DNA of 13,117 bases from an uncultured Clostridia bacterium (lineage in GTDB: Bacteria > Bacillota > Clostridia > Christensenellales > UBA1242): the NCBI GenBank assembly GCA_937900575.1, contig CALCEI010000170.1, forward strand, positions 1 through 13,117, given 5' to 3'. Under the pieces are notes generated by a model. It searched no databases. It saw nothing but the letters and a program-made list of their open reading frames with translations, and had not been told where the DNA came from. Every line of letters begins with the position of its first letter. Position 1 is the stretch's first letter. The translations under genes were made by a program, and so were the position numbers. Positions 7,193 to 12,776 of the stretch are shown here, piece by piece.

Positions 7193-7831
7193 TTACTGTA
7201 CTGTATGCTCACAACTATTTTCTTTGTTTTCTAATTTTTCCAAAACTTCAACTTTGGTATCTTTATACACTTTAGAAAGTGCTTCTTTCAATTCATCACA
7301 ATGTTCTTCTGACAATTGATTATATTTAACATAGTATGCATAATCTTCGAAAAAGGATTTGAATTTTTTTTGTAATTTTTCAAATTCAATCATCTCATTC
7401 GAATACTTATATTGCTCTATCTTTTCATCAGAATATATTTCTTTTATCAATTTTCCTGTAAACAATTTTTTAATTTCATCATTAAATTGTTCAGGGGTAA
7501 GTTTGCAATCTTTGTCATATTCAAACCTTGTTTCCAATTTAATATCGTTAACCTTATTATTAGGTACAGTGATTGTTAATATTACGTATCTTCCATTAAG
7601 TGATAACCTACCATCGTCGTCATTAAGTCGGATATTTAATTTATGGTCGTACTTTTCTACTTCAGCGAGATAAACACCATCTACACATTTTGTTATAAAA
7701 CATGCAATTTCTTCTTTAGACAAGTTTTTAATTAACTTGGCACATTCTTTTGTTGTATGATCTCCTACTGAAAAATGTGATTCCTTACCAAAATATTTAT
7801 TTTTAATTTCATCATGAGTCATCTTTCTCAT
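7193..7831 (-). CDS. Orphan 212-residue acidic/lysine-rich protein inserted after ftsL
   Basis: The family is not recognised. The predicted soluble protein is rich in Lys, Glu, Asp and Asn. Its N-terminal half looks like a mixed alpha/beta domain with a strand-rich stretch (LSLNGRYVILTITVP). Its C-terminal half (about 130-205) is helical and may form a coiled coil, with FEKLQKKFKSFFEDYAYYVK and repeated Glu/Lys. There is no signal peptide, membrane helix or recognisable catalytic motif. The start is ATG 7831: GGAGG lies eight bases upstream, and the longer frame's GTG at 7846 falls at the predicted transcription start and inside the ribosome site. The gene is visibly more A+T-rich than its neighbours, has a perfect-consensus promoter, and lies between two copies of the ftsL 3' end. 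I infer a horizontally acquired single-gene insertion. Confidence 0.75.
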   Translation of the reverse strand: MRKMTHDEIKNKYFGKESHFSVGDHTTKECAKLIKNLSKEEIACFITKCVDGVYLAEVEKYDHKLNIRLNDDDGRLSLNGRYVILTITVPNNKVNDIKLETRFEYDKDCKLTPEQFNDEIKKLFTGKLIKEIYSDEKIEQYKYSNEMIEFEKLQKKFKSFFEDYAYYVKYNQLSEEHCDELKEALSKVYKDTKVEVLEKLENKENSCEHTVQ

Positions 7832-7853
7832 AATCATTTCCTCCACTTTGGAT

Positions 7854-7882
7854 ATTATATCAAATTATAATTATTATGTCAA
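7854..7882 (-). promoter_or_regulatory. Perfect-consensus sigma-A promoter of the orphan gene
   Basis: On the minus strand, TTGACA (7882-7877), a 17-base spacer ending in TGA, and TATAAT (7859-7854) match the sigma-A consensus at all twelve positions and add the TGn extended -10 element. The predicted start is near 7847, about 16 bases before the ATG at 7831. Confidence 0.88.
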
Positions 7883-7899
7883 ATGTTGCAAATTAATGT

Positions 7900-7925
7900 A
7901 AAAAAGATGCTTAAACCGCATCTTT
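7900..7925 (-). terminator. Terminator of the metallophosphoesterase-rsmH-ftsL operon
   Basis: AAAGATGC (7903-7910) and GCATCTTT (7918-7925) pair around a seven-base loop. The minus-strand transcript continues with six U residues. It begins six bases after the ftsL stop codon. Confidence 0.8.
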
Positions 7926-7957
7926 AATTTTTAACCGAACAAGTTACGGAACAAAAT
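7918..7957 (-). repeat. Direct repeat, copy 2: resident ftsL 3' end plus terminator arm
   Basis: This is the counterpart of 7153-7192 (36 of 40 bases identical). It encodes the last eight codons plus stop of the intact FtsL-like gene and the 3' arm of its terminator. Confidence 0.85.
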
Positions 7958-8470
7958 TGTAAGTTTATCAAGGAAAGTTATTTCAACCTTATCATCAGAA
8001 TAATCTCTTGGCTCATTAAGTGAAACAAAAATTTCTGCACCCTCTTCTGCTGGTGGTGGATTTAAGTGTTCTTCCAACCTTGCACTTTCAACATTTATTG
8101 TGTTTGTATTAGTGTTGATATCTCTGTTTAAACTTATCATGGTTGCAACATTAACGCAGGTGAAGGCTAACAGCAAACATGCCACAATGGAATAAATTAC
8201 AGTTACAAGTTTAAGCCTGCGTTTTGCAAAGGCTTTTTGTTGATCCTTTTTCATTGCAAAAGGTTTATCAATTGCAGTTGGTGTTTCTTCAACTTCTTTA
8301 AGCCCTTTAAGTTCTGGTGCCTTTTCAATTTCTTGTTCTGTCTTAAGCAAGTCTTCAAGGCGTGGAAGATCTTCCAGATGTGTTACTTCTTGCGTTTCCA
8401 CTTCTGGAGTTTCTGTTGCTATTGCAGTGGTTGATTCCACTTCACGTTCCAAATCTTCCATTTCTTCCAT
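7931..8470 (-). CDS. ftsL: FtsL/DivIC-like division protein with an acidic N-terminal extension
   Basis: FtsL is a small bitopic protein that joins the FtsQ/DivIB-FtsL-DivIC complex and helps activate septal peptidoglycan synthesis. The assignment rests mainly on topology and on its place right after rsmH, since the family is poorly conserved. The 179 residues comprise a long cytoplasmic part (1-85) that is Glu/Thr-rich up to about 68 and basic just before the membrane (KKDQQKAFAKRRLK), one membrane helix (about 88-112), and a short outer segment with a weak heptad stretch (114-136), Pro-rich and acidic patches, and a basic/hydrophobic end. Typical FtsL has a much shorter cytoplasmic tail and a longer outer coiled coil, so a different membrane protein is possible. 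Its ATG overlaps the rsmH stop as TAATG. A terminator follows the stop. Confidence 0.65.
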   Translation of the reverse strand: MEEMEDLEREVESTTAIATETPEVETQEVTHLEDLPRLEDLLKTEQEIEKAPELKGLKEVEETPTAIDKPFAMKKDQQKAFAKRRLKLVTVIYSIVACLLLAFTCVNVATMISLNRDINTNTNTINVESARLEEHLNPPPAEEGAEIFVSLNEPRDYSDDKVEITFLDKLTILFRNLFG

Positions 8471-9399
8471 TATAATTTTTCCACAATCCTTAATTTTGCA
8501 CTTGCAGACCTTGAATTTGAAAGCAATTCATTGTCTGTTGGCACAATTGGGTGCCTTGTAACCAAACTTACATCAGCATGATGACCACAAACACATTTTG
8601 GCAAATGTGGTGGGCAAATGCAATCAGTTGAGTGCAGTTTGAAGGCTTGTTTAACAATCCTATCTTCCAACGGATGGAATGTTATTATGCATAGTCTACC
8701 AGATTTTTTTAATTTAAGCAACATTTTTTCGACTGCAATCGACAAGTCTTCAAGTTCATTGTTCACTTCAATTCTTATTGCCTGAAACACTTTGTTGCAT
8801 AAACTTGGTTTGTGTGCAAACTTTGGTGGATAACTTGAAACAACAATATCCCTTAATTCAAAAGTTGTTTCAATTGGCTTTTTTGCTCTCTGTGCCACAA
8901 TTTTACGTGCAATTTGGCGCGAATTTTTTTCTTCCCCATACATATACATTATGCGGGATAAATCTGCTTCTTTATATGTGTTAACAACCGTGTAAGCATC
9001 AAGTGGTTGAGTTTTGTTCATACGCATATCAAGGCGAGCATCAGCCCTAAAACTAAAACCACGCTCGGCTGTATCCAATTGATAACTGCTTACGCCAAGG
9101 TCTGCCAAAATTCCATCAACTGCGTCAACTCCCAATTCTTCAAGCACCGTGTCAATATCCAAAAAATTACGGTTTACAAAGGTAATTTTATCCAAATGGT
9201 CCTTAAGCCTTTCCTTTGCCGCCACCAAGGCATCAGTATCTTTATCAAAACAAATCAACCTGCCTGTTGTAAGGCACTTTGCAATTTCCAAAGAGTGTCC
9301 ACCACCCCCTGTTGTGCAATCCACGTAAACACCATCAGGTTTAATCTCTAACCCTGATATACTCTCTTCTTTTAAAACAGAAACGTGTTTAAATTCCAT
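8470..9399 (-). CDS. rsmH: 16S rRNA (cytosine-1402-N4)-methyltransferase (RsmH/MraW)
   Basis: RsmH uses S-adenosylmethionine to methylate N4 of C1402 in 16S rRNA at the ribosomal P site. The 309-residue length is normal. The SAM-binding motif is DCTTGGGGHS (27-36), followed by FDKDTDAL (51-58), LADLGVSSYQLD (98-109), FSFRADARLDMRM (115-127) and FHPLEDRIVK (241-250). The usual form is FHSLEDRIVK, so Ser is replaced by Pro here. A four-cysteine cluster CICPPHLPKCVC (260-271) is common in Bacillota members. The C-terminus SRSASAKLRIVEKL is typical. The ATG overlaps the stop of the preceding phosphoesterase gene by one base (TAATG), and its own stop overlaps the ftsL start the same way. mraZ, its usual upstream neighbour, is missing. 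Confidence 0.97.
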   Translation of the reverse strand: MEFKHVSVLKEESISGLEIKPDGVYVDCTTGGGGHSLEIAKCLTTGRLICFDKDTDALVAAKERLKDHLDKITFVNRNFLDIDTVLEELGVDAVDGILADLGVSSYQLDTAERGFSFRADARLDMRMNKTQPLDAYTVVNTYKEADLSRIMYMYGEEKNSRQIARKIVAQRAKKPIETTFELRDIVVSSYPPKFAHKPSLCNKVFQAIRIEVNNELEDLSIAVEKMLLKLKKSGRLCIITFHPLEDRIVKQAFKLHSTDCICPPHLPKCVCGHHADVSLVTRHPIVPTDNELLSNSRSASAKLRIVEKL

Positions 9400-10094
9400 T
9401 AAAAAATCTCCACAAGTGTATTATTTACTGCATCACAACTTGTTAAATAGTATTTTACGCCATTTATCTCATTATAAAGCATCTTTGGGTTTACGTATCC
9501 ATGCAAATGACCAAAGATAACAGTATCCACACCATATTCTTCAATCATGTGTGTAAAGTCACTTGGCTCCACTTTATTATTAAAAGGTGGATAATGCGTT
9601 ACAAACACAATCTTTTCCCCATTTGTTTGAAGTTGTTTTGCCGCTTTAAGTGACATTTCAAGCCTTATAAGTTCACGTGCATAAATCTTTTTGTTTTCGT
9701 CTGTATCCAATTTACCTTCTGGAATAAGCCACCCACGGTTGCCACAAAAGATATAGTCCCCAAGTTTTATTGCATCATTTTGAAGTGCATATGTGTTTTC
9801 TGGAAGTAAGGCACGCACTTTGCTTAAACTGCTCCACCAATAATCATGGTTGCCACGTATAATAATCTTTTTACCTTTAAGGTTAGATAAAAATTCAAAA
9901 TCTGGTTTAACATCTTCAATTTTCATTGCCCAAGAATAGTCCCCAGCAAGAACAACAACATCATCATCTGCAACCTTACTGTTCCAATCTTCCACAATCT
10001 TATCTTCGTGCCCATGCCAAACAGGGCCAAAGATATCCATTGGCTTTGTGTTGTTAATATCAAGATGTAAATCTGAAATTGAATAAACTTTCAT
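9399..10094 (-). CDS. Calcineurin-like metallophosphoesterase
   Basis: A binuclear metal phosphohydrolase of 231 residues, cytoplasmic, with no signal peptide. The metallophosphoesterase motifs are all present in order: SDLHLD (7-12), GDYSW (51-55), GNHDYWW (81-87), THYPP (166-170) and GHLHG (195-199). GDYSW with WW after GNHD resembles a group of uncharacterised predicted phosphohydrolases; the substrate is unknown. It is the first gene of an operon with rsmH and the FtsL-like gene, to which it is coupled by a one-base stop-start overlap, and it takes the place usually held by mraZ. A strong promoter lies directly upstream, and AGGTAA serves as the ribosome site. Whether its activity relates to the cell wall is not shown by the sequence. 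Confidence 0.93.
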   Translation of the reverse strand: MKVYSISDLHLDINNTKPMDIFGPVWHGHEDKIVEDWNSKVADDDVVVLAGDYSWAMKIEDVKPDFEFLSNLKGKKIIIRGNHDYWWSSLSKVRALLPENTYALQNDAIKLGDYIFCGNRGWLIPEGKLDTDENKKIYARELIRLEMSLKAAKQLQTNGEKIVFVTHYPPFNNKVEPSDFTHMIEEYGVDTVIFGHLHGYVNPKMLYNEINGVKYYLTSCDAVNNTLVEIF

Positions 10095-10120
10095 TAAAAT
10101 TACCTGTTTTATCTAGTTTT

Positions 10121-10149
10121 ATGATATCATTTAATGTTTTTTATGTCAA
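10121..10149 (-). promoter_or_regulatory. Sigma-A promoter of the metallophosphoesterase-rsmH-ftsL operon
   Basis: On the minus strand, TTGACA (10149-10144), a 17-base spacer ending in TGA (extended -10) and TATCAT (10126-10121) form a strong promoter. The predicted start is near 10114, giving a leader of about 20 bases. Confidence 0.85.
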
Positions 10150-10164
10150 TTATATTGCCGTTTG

Positions 10165-10198
10165 GTTGTTAACAACTTTTTGGTTTTGTGAATAATAT
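10165..10198 (+). promoter_or_regulatory. Possible promoter and palindromic operator of the plus-strand gene
   Basis: GTTGTTAACAAC (10165-10176) is a perfect 12-base palindrome. It overlaps a possible -35 TTAACA (10169-10174), which is 18 bases from TAATAT (10193-10198). AGGAGG (10212-10217) is the ribosome site of the gene at 10225. The promoter is weak, and a sporulation sigma factor may be used instead; I see no clean sporulation consensus. Confidence 0.3.
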
Positions 10199-10224
10199 AT
10201 ATTAGTATTTTAGGAGGTTAAAAA

Positions 10225-10887
10225 ATGTCTTTTTATACAGAGTCAAGGCAAGGGATTTTCCCAGGGCAAACAAACAATGTAACCAATGGTCTTTGTGAAA
10301 GAATTTGCATTCAAACAACAAAAGTTTTTGATGCTTGTATGAATCAAACTCAAATTGAAGATTATGACCTTACATTAACAGGTTTCAACCCACCAAGTCC
10401 AACAACACCATTAACGTTTGTAAGTGGAAATTCCTTAGGTGGAACTGCAACTGTAACCGGCCTTACAATAACAAGGTTTGATGATAGACCAAACTTTGCA
10501 CGTGTTCAAGCAACAGTAAACATTCCTGTAACAGTTACATACACAGATTCAAACAACACACCAGGAACGGCAACCGGCACAATTTCAATTCCACAAGACG
10601 TTGTTCTTTATGTGCCACAACCATCTCTTACACCAATTGATGTGGTTGGCTTTGGAAGCGCTGTAATTTCTGTTGGCACTTATAACCCAACAACAGGTGG
10701 CTTCACAATTAATGCTTGCGTAACTTCAATTTTGAAAGTTGTTGCAGTTGTTGATGTGCTTGTGCCAAGTTATGGTTATTGCCCAATTCCACCATGCACA
10801 CCTTACACAACCGGTGACGTTTGCCCAGGCGTGTTTGATTTGCCACTTTACCCAACAGCAGTTGCCCCACAAACACAAACAAGATAG
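10225..10887 (+). CDS. Thr/Pro/Cys-rich protein of unknown function, possibly spore-surface
   Basis: A 220-residue protein without signal peptide or membrane helix. The N-terminal third has FYTESRQGIFPGQTNNVTNG followed by a cysteine cluster (C24, C28, C38) around CIQTTKVFDAC. The middle is beta-strand-rich and very Thr/Val-rich (RVQATVNIPVTVTYTDSNN, GTISIPQDVVLYVP). The C-terminus has a second cysteine group (C165, C186, C191, C200) with YCPIPPC and ends in TQTR. From memory, similar Cys/Thr-rich proteins with a VFDAC-type segment and a PVTVTYTD strand occur in Clostridia and may be spore-surface or DUF3794-like; I cannot confirm a family here. It has a very strong AGGAGG ribosome site, is the only plus-strand gene before dinB, and converges with engB on a shared terminator. 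Confidence 0.7.
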   Translation: MSFYTESRQGIFPGQTNNVTNGLCERICIQTTKVFDACMNQTQIEDYDLTLTGFNPPSPTTPLTFVSGNSLGGTATVTGLTITRFDDRPNFARVQATVNIPVTVTYTDSNNTPGTATGTISIPQDVVLYVPQPSLTPIDVVGFGSAVISVGTYNPTTGGFTINACVTSILKVVAVVDVLVPSYGYCPIPPCTPYTTGDVCPGVFDLPLYPTAVAPQTQTR

Positions 10888-10889
10888 GC

Positions 10890-10923
10890 AAAAAAGAAGA
10901 AGACCAATTTGGCCTTCTTTTTT
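10890..10923. terminator. Bidirectional terminator between the plus-strand gene and engB
   Basis: AGAAG-A-CC (10898-10905) pairs with GG-C-CTTCT (10911-10918) around the loop AATTT, with one mismatch. The stem is flanked by an A-run on the left and a T-run on the right, so it can end transcription from both the gene at 10225 and the converging engB. It slightly overlaps the engB stop codon. Confidence 0.8.
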
Positions 10924-11503
10924 AATTCAAATAATCTTCAAGCAATTCTGCAATGCGTTCTGTGCCCTGCTTTTTTGTTGCAGTTGTTGGCACAATGCGT
11001 TCTTTTGCAAAACGCAATTCTTTGTTTATTTTATCAATGCGTAAGTTAAGGTCGCTACGATTAATTTTATCACATTTCGTAAGCACAATAATTGCAGGAA
11101 TTTCGTTCTCTGCAAGATAATCTAACATCTGTAAATCCAAGGCCGTTGCACCAACTTTTGCATCAACAAGCACAAGCACAACTTTAAGGTTAGGGTTTGA
11201 AGTAAAATAATCGTTCATAACTGCGTCCCAAGCAGAAGTTGTTGATTTGCTTGCTTTTGCAAAGCCATAACCGGGTAAATCCACCAAATAAAACTGTTTG
11301 TTTACGCAAAAATAATTAACAAGACGTGTGCGCCCAGGCATTGAACTTGTTTTTGCCATTTTGCTGTTATTAGTAAGCAAATTTATTAAACTGCTTTTGC
11401 CAACATTACTTCTGCCAACAATTGCAAATTGTGGAAGGTCATCAGCAATAAATTCAGCCTTTTTGCTTGCACTTTTGATGAATTCGGTGTTTATAAATCT
11501 CAT
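10922..11503 (-). CDS. engB: Ribosome-biogenesis GTPase EngB (YsxC/YihA)
   Basis: EngB is a small essential Ras-like GTPase needed for large ribosomal subunit assembly. Its 193 residues are a full-length single G domain. Motifs: G1 GRSNVGKS (30-37), G2 PGRTRLVNYF (56-65), G3 DLPGYGFA (75-82), G4 TKCD (142-145) and G5 TTATKKQG (173-180). The N-terminus MRFINTEFIKSA fits the family start, and an in-frame TAG lies three codons before the ATG, so no longer form with a normal start codon is possible. No Shine-Dalgarno precedes the ATG. A strong promoter puts the predicted transcript start on the ATG itself, suggesting a leaderless mRNA. In many Bacillota engB follows lon or clpX; here it stands alone, divergent to dinB. 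Confidence 0.96.
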   Translation of the reverse strand: MRFINTEFIKSASKKAEFIADDLPQFAIVGRSNVGKSSLINLLTNNSKMAKTSSMPGRTRLVNYFCVNKQFYLVDLPGYGFAKASKSTTSAWDAVMNDYFTSNPNLKVVLVLVDAKVGATALDLQMLDYLAENEIPAIIVLTKCDKINRSDLNLRIDKINKELRFAKERIVPTTATKKQGTERIAELLEDYLN

Positions 11504-11509
11504 AAAAAT

Positions 11510-11538
11510 ATGCTAACAAAATTTAAATACGTTGTCAA
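11510..11538 (-). promoter_or_regulatory. engB promoter giving a predicted leaderless transcript
   Basis: On the minus strand, TTGACA (11538-11533), a 17-base spacer ending in TGT (extended -10 TG) and TAGCAT (11515-11510) form a good promoter. Six bases separate the -10 box from the ATG at 11503, so the expected +1 coincides with the A of the start codon. Confidence 0.7.
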
Positions 11539-11572
11539 GTTTTATGCCTTGCTTTGTTGTTTTTAGATTTAT

Positions 11573-11586
11573 CGAACAAATGTTCT
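11573..11586. promoter_or_regulatory. LexA (SOS) box
   Basis: CGAACAAATGTTCT matches the Bacillota LexA/DinR operator CGAAC-N4-GTTCG at nine of ten fixed positions. It is an almost perfect palindrome and lies eight bases upstream of the dinB -35 box. It fits known LexA control of DinB-type polymerases. It is about 35 bases upstream of the engB -35 and may not affect engB. Confidence 0.85.
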
Positions 11587-11593
11587 AAATCTG

Positions 11594-11622
11594 TTGATTT
11601 TCCTTTTTCTTTGTGCTAAAAT
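11594..11622 (+). promoter_or_regulatory. Sigma-A promoter of dinB
   Basis: TTGATT (11594-11599), a 17-base spacer ending in TGC, and TAAAAT (11617-11622) give an extended -10 promoter. The predicted start is near 11629, ahead of the AAGGAGG ribosome site (11634-11640). It is adjacent to the LexA box. Confidence 0.8.
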
Positions 11623-11645
11623 ATGGTTAAATTAAGGAGGGTTAT

Positions 11646-12776
11646 ATGAACACGGAACACACCATTTTGCACGTTGATATGAATAATTTTTACGCTTCAG
11701 TTGAGTGTTTGATGAACCCTTCACTAAAAAATTTTGCAGTGGCAGTAACAGGCAACCCAGAAAAACGCACAGGCATTGTGCTTGCAAAAAATTATCTTGC
11801 CAAAGTTTACGGCATAAAAACAGGTGACGTAATTTGGGAAGCAAAGCAAAAATGCCCCACTCTTGTTTGTGTTTCGCCACACTTTGAACTTTATGAAGAT
11901 TTCAGTAAACGTGCTCACAAAATATATAGTCAATATACAGATATCATTGAACCTTTTGGCATTGATGAGTGTTGGCTTGACGTTACGGCAAGTTTAAAAT
12001 TTTTTAACTGCACTGCAGAAGAACTTGCAAAACGCATTCAAACACAAGTTAAAGATGAATTGGGCCTTTCTGTTTCCATTGGTGTATCCTTTGGCAAAAC
12101 ACTTGCAAAACTTGGCAGTGATATGAAAAAACCAATGGGTTTAACCATAATAGACCACAAAAACCACCTTGAAATTCTTAAAAAAACGCCAATTGAAAAT
12201 ATGATTATGATTGGTAAGCACACTGCACAAAAACTTAGAAATATGAATATTGTAACCTTACTGGATTTATACAACCAAACAACCGAATTTTTGTGTGAAC
12301 ATTTTGGTGTTGTTGGCGAATATTTGCACAATGCAGTTGCAGGAATTAATGATGACATTTTAATTACACCACAGGACGAAGATACAAAAAGTGTTGGCAA
12401 CGGGGCTACTGCTGTTAAAGATATGAGAACTTTGGAAGAAATAAAGAACTTTTTGTGTGATTTATCGGCAAAAGTTTCTTCAAGGTTGCGTGCACATAAA
12501 TTTAGGGCAAAAACATTACATGTTGGCATAAAATTTGCAGATTTTTCTTACGTTTCTGCACAACATTCCTACTCTTATGCTTTCAGCAACGAACAAGATA
12601 TTTTTGCCTTGAGTTATGAGTTGTTTTTGGAATTGGTTGGCAAAACTTTTAATCCAATAAGGGCAATTAGAATTTGCACAAGTGGTTTGGAAATTGGAGA
12701 TAGTGAACAAATTAATTTGTTAGATAAGAAAAACTGGAATGAATTTCATCCCAGTTTATGGAATTTTTTAAGTTAA
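11646..12776 (+). CDS. dinB: Y-family DNA polymerase IV (DinB)
   Basis: DinB is an error-prone lesion-bypass polymerase induced by DNA damage. The 376 residues contain the palm motif HVDMNNFYASVE (9-20) with metal-binding D11 and steric-gate Y16, the catalytic DE pair in GIDECWLDVT (D107, E108), SIGVSFGKTLAKLGSDMKKP, a helix-hairpin-helix thumb (IGKHTAQKLRNMNIVTLLDL), and the little-finger domain starting near SVGNGATAVKD. QINLL (355-359) is a plausible sliding-clamp binding motif near the end. The last 14 codons (NWNEFHPSLWNFLS) read through a 27-base near-palindrome and look unlike a DinB tail, so the original stop may have lain just after LLDKK (inference). AAGGAGG precedes the ATG. LexA box and promoter lie upstream. 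The 3' end overlaps the nitroreductase start by 19 bases. Confidence 0.95.
   Translation: MNTEHTILHVDMNNFYASVECLMNPSLKNFAVAVTGNPEKRTGIVLAKNYLAKVYGIKTGDVIWEAKQKCPTLVCVSPHFELYEDFSKRAHKIYSQYTDIIEPFGIDECWLDVTASLKFFNCTAEELAKRIQTQVKDELGLSVSIGVSFGKTLAKLGSDMKKPMGLTIIDHKNHLEILKKTPIENMIMIGKHTAQKLRNMNIVTLLDLYNQTTEFLCEHFGVVGEYLHNAVAGINDDILITPQDEDTKSVGNGATAVKDMRTLEEIKNFLCDLSAKVSSRLRAHKFRAKTLHVGIKFADFSYVSAQHSYSYAFSNEQDIFALSYELFLELVGKTFNPIRAIRICTSGLEIGDSEQINLLDKKNWNEFHPSLWNFLS
12731..12757. repeat. 27-base near-perfect palindrome at the dinB 3' end
   Basis: AAACTGG (12731-12737) pairs with CCAGTTT (12751-12757). Inside, after one A/C mismatch, ATGAA pairs with TTCAT around a single central T. It ends directly before the nitroreductase ATG at 12758. 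It resembles a Rho-independent terminator stem but has only TTT, then ATGGAA and six T residues, rather than a clean U-tract. Confidence 0.75.

Noticed and set aside
7359..7673. 104-codon plus-strand frame opposite the orphan gene
   Set aside because: The minus-strand frame has a consensus promoter, ribosome site and terminator. The plus-strand frame is Phe/Ser/Leu-rich shadow sequence without signals.
9007..9351. 114-codon plus-strand frame opposite rsmH
   Set aside because: It is antisense to the strongly conserved RsmH motifs and has no start signals.
10189..10208. TGAATA at 10189-10194 as a sigma-G-type promoter for the gene at 10225
   Set aside because: No CATNNTA-like -10 occurs at the right distance, and the start would fall at or after the ribosome site.
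12038..12529. 163-codon minus-strand open frame antisense to dinB
   Set aside because: It lies entirely within the dinB catalytic and little-finger coding region, has no ribosome site or recognisable domain, and follows the codon structure of dinB.
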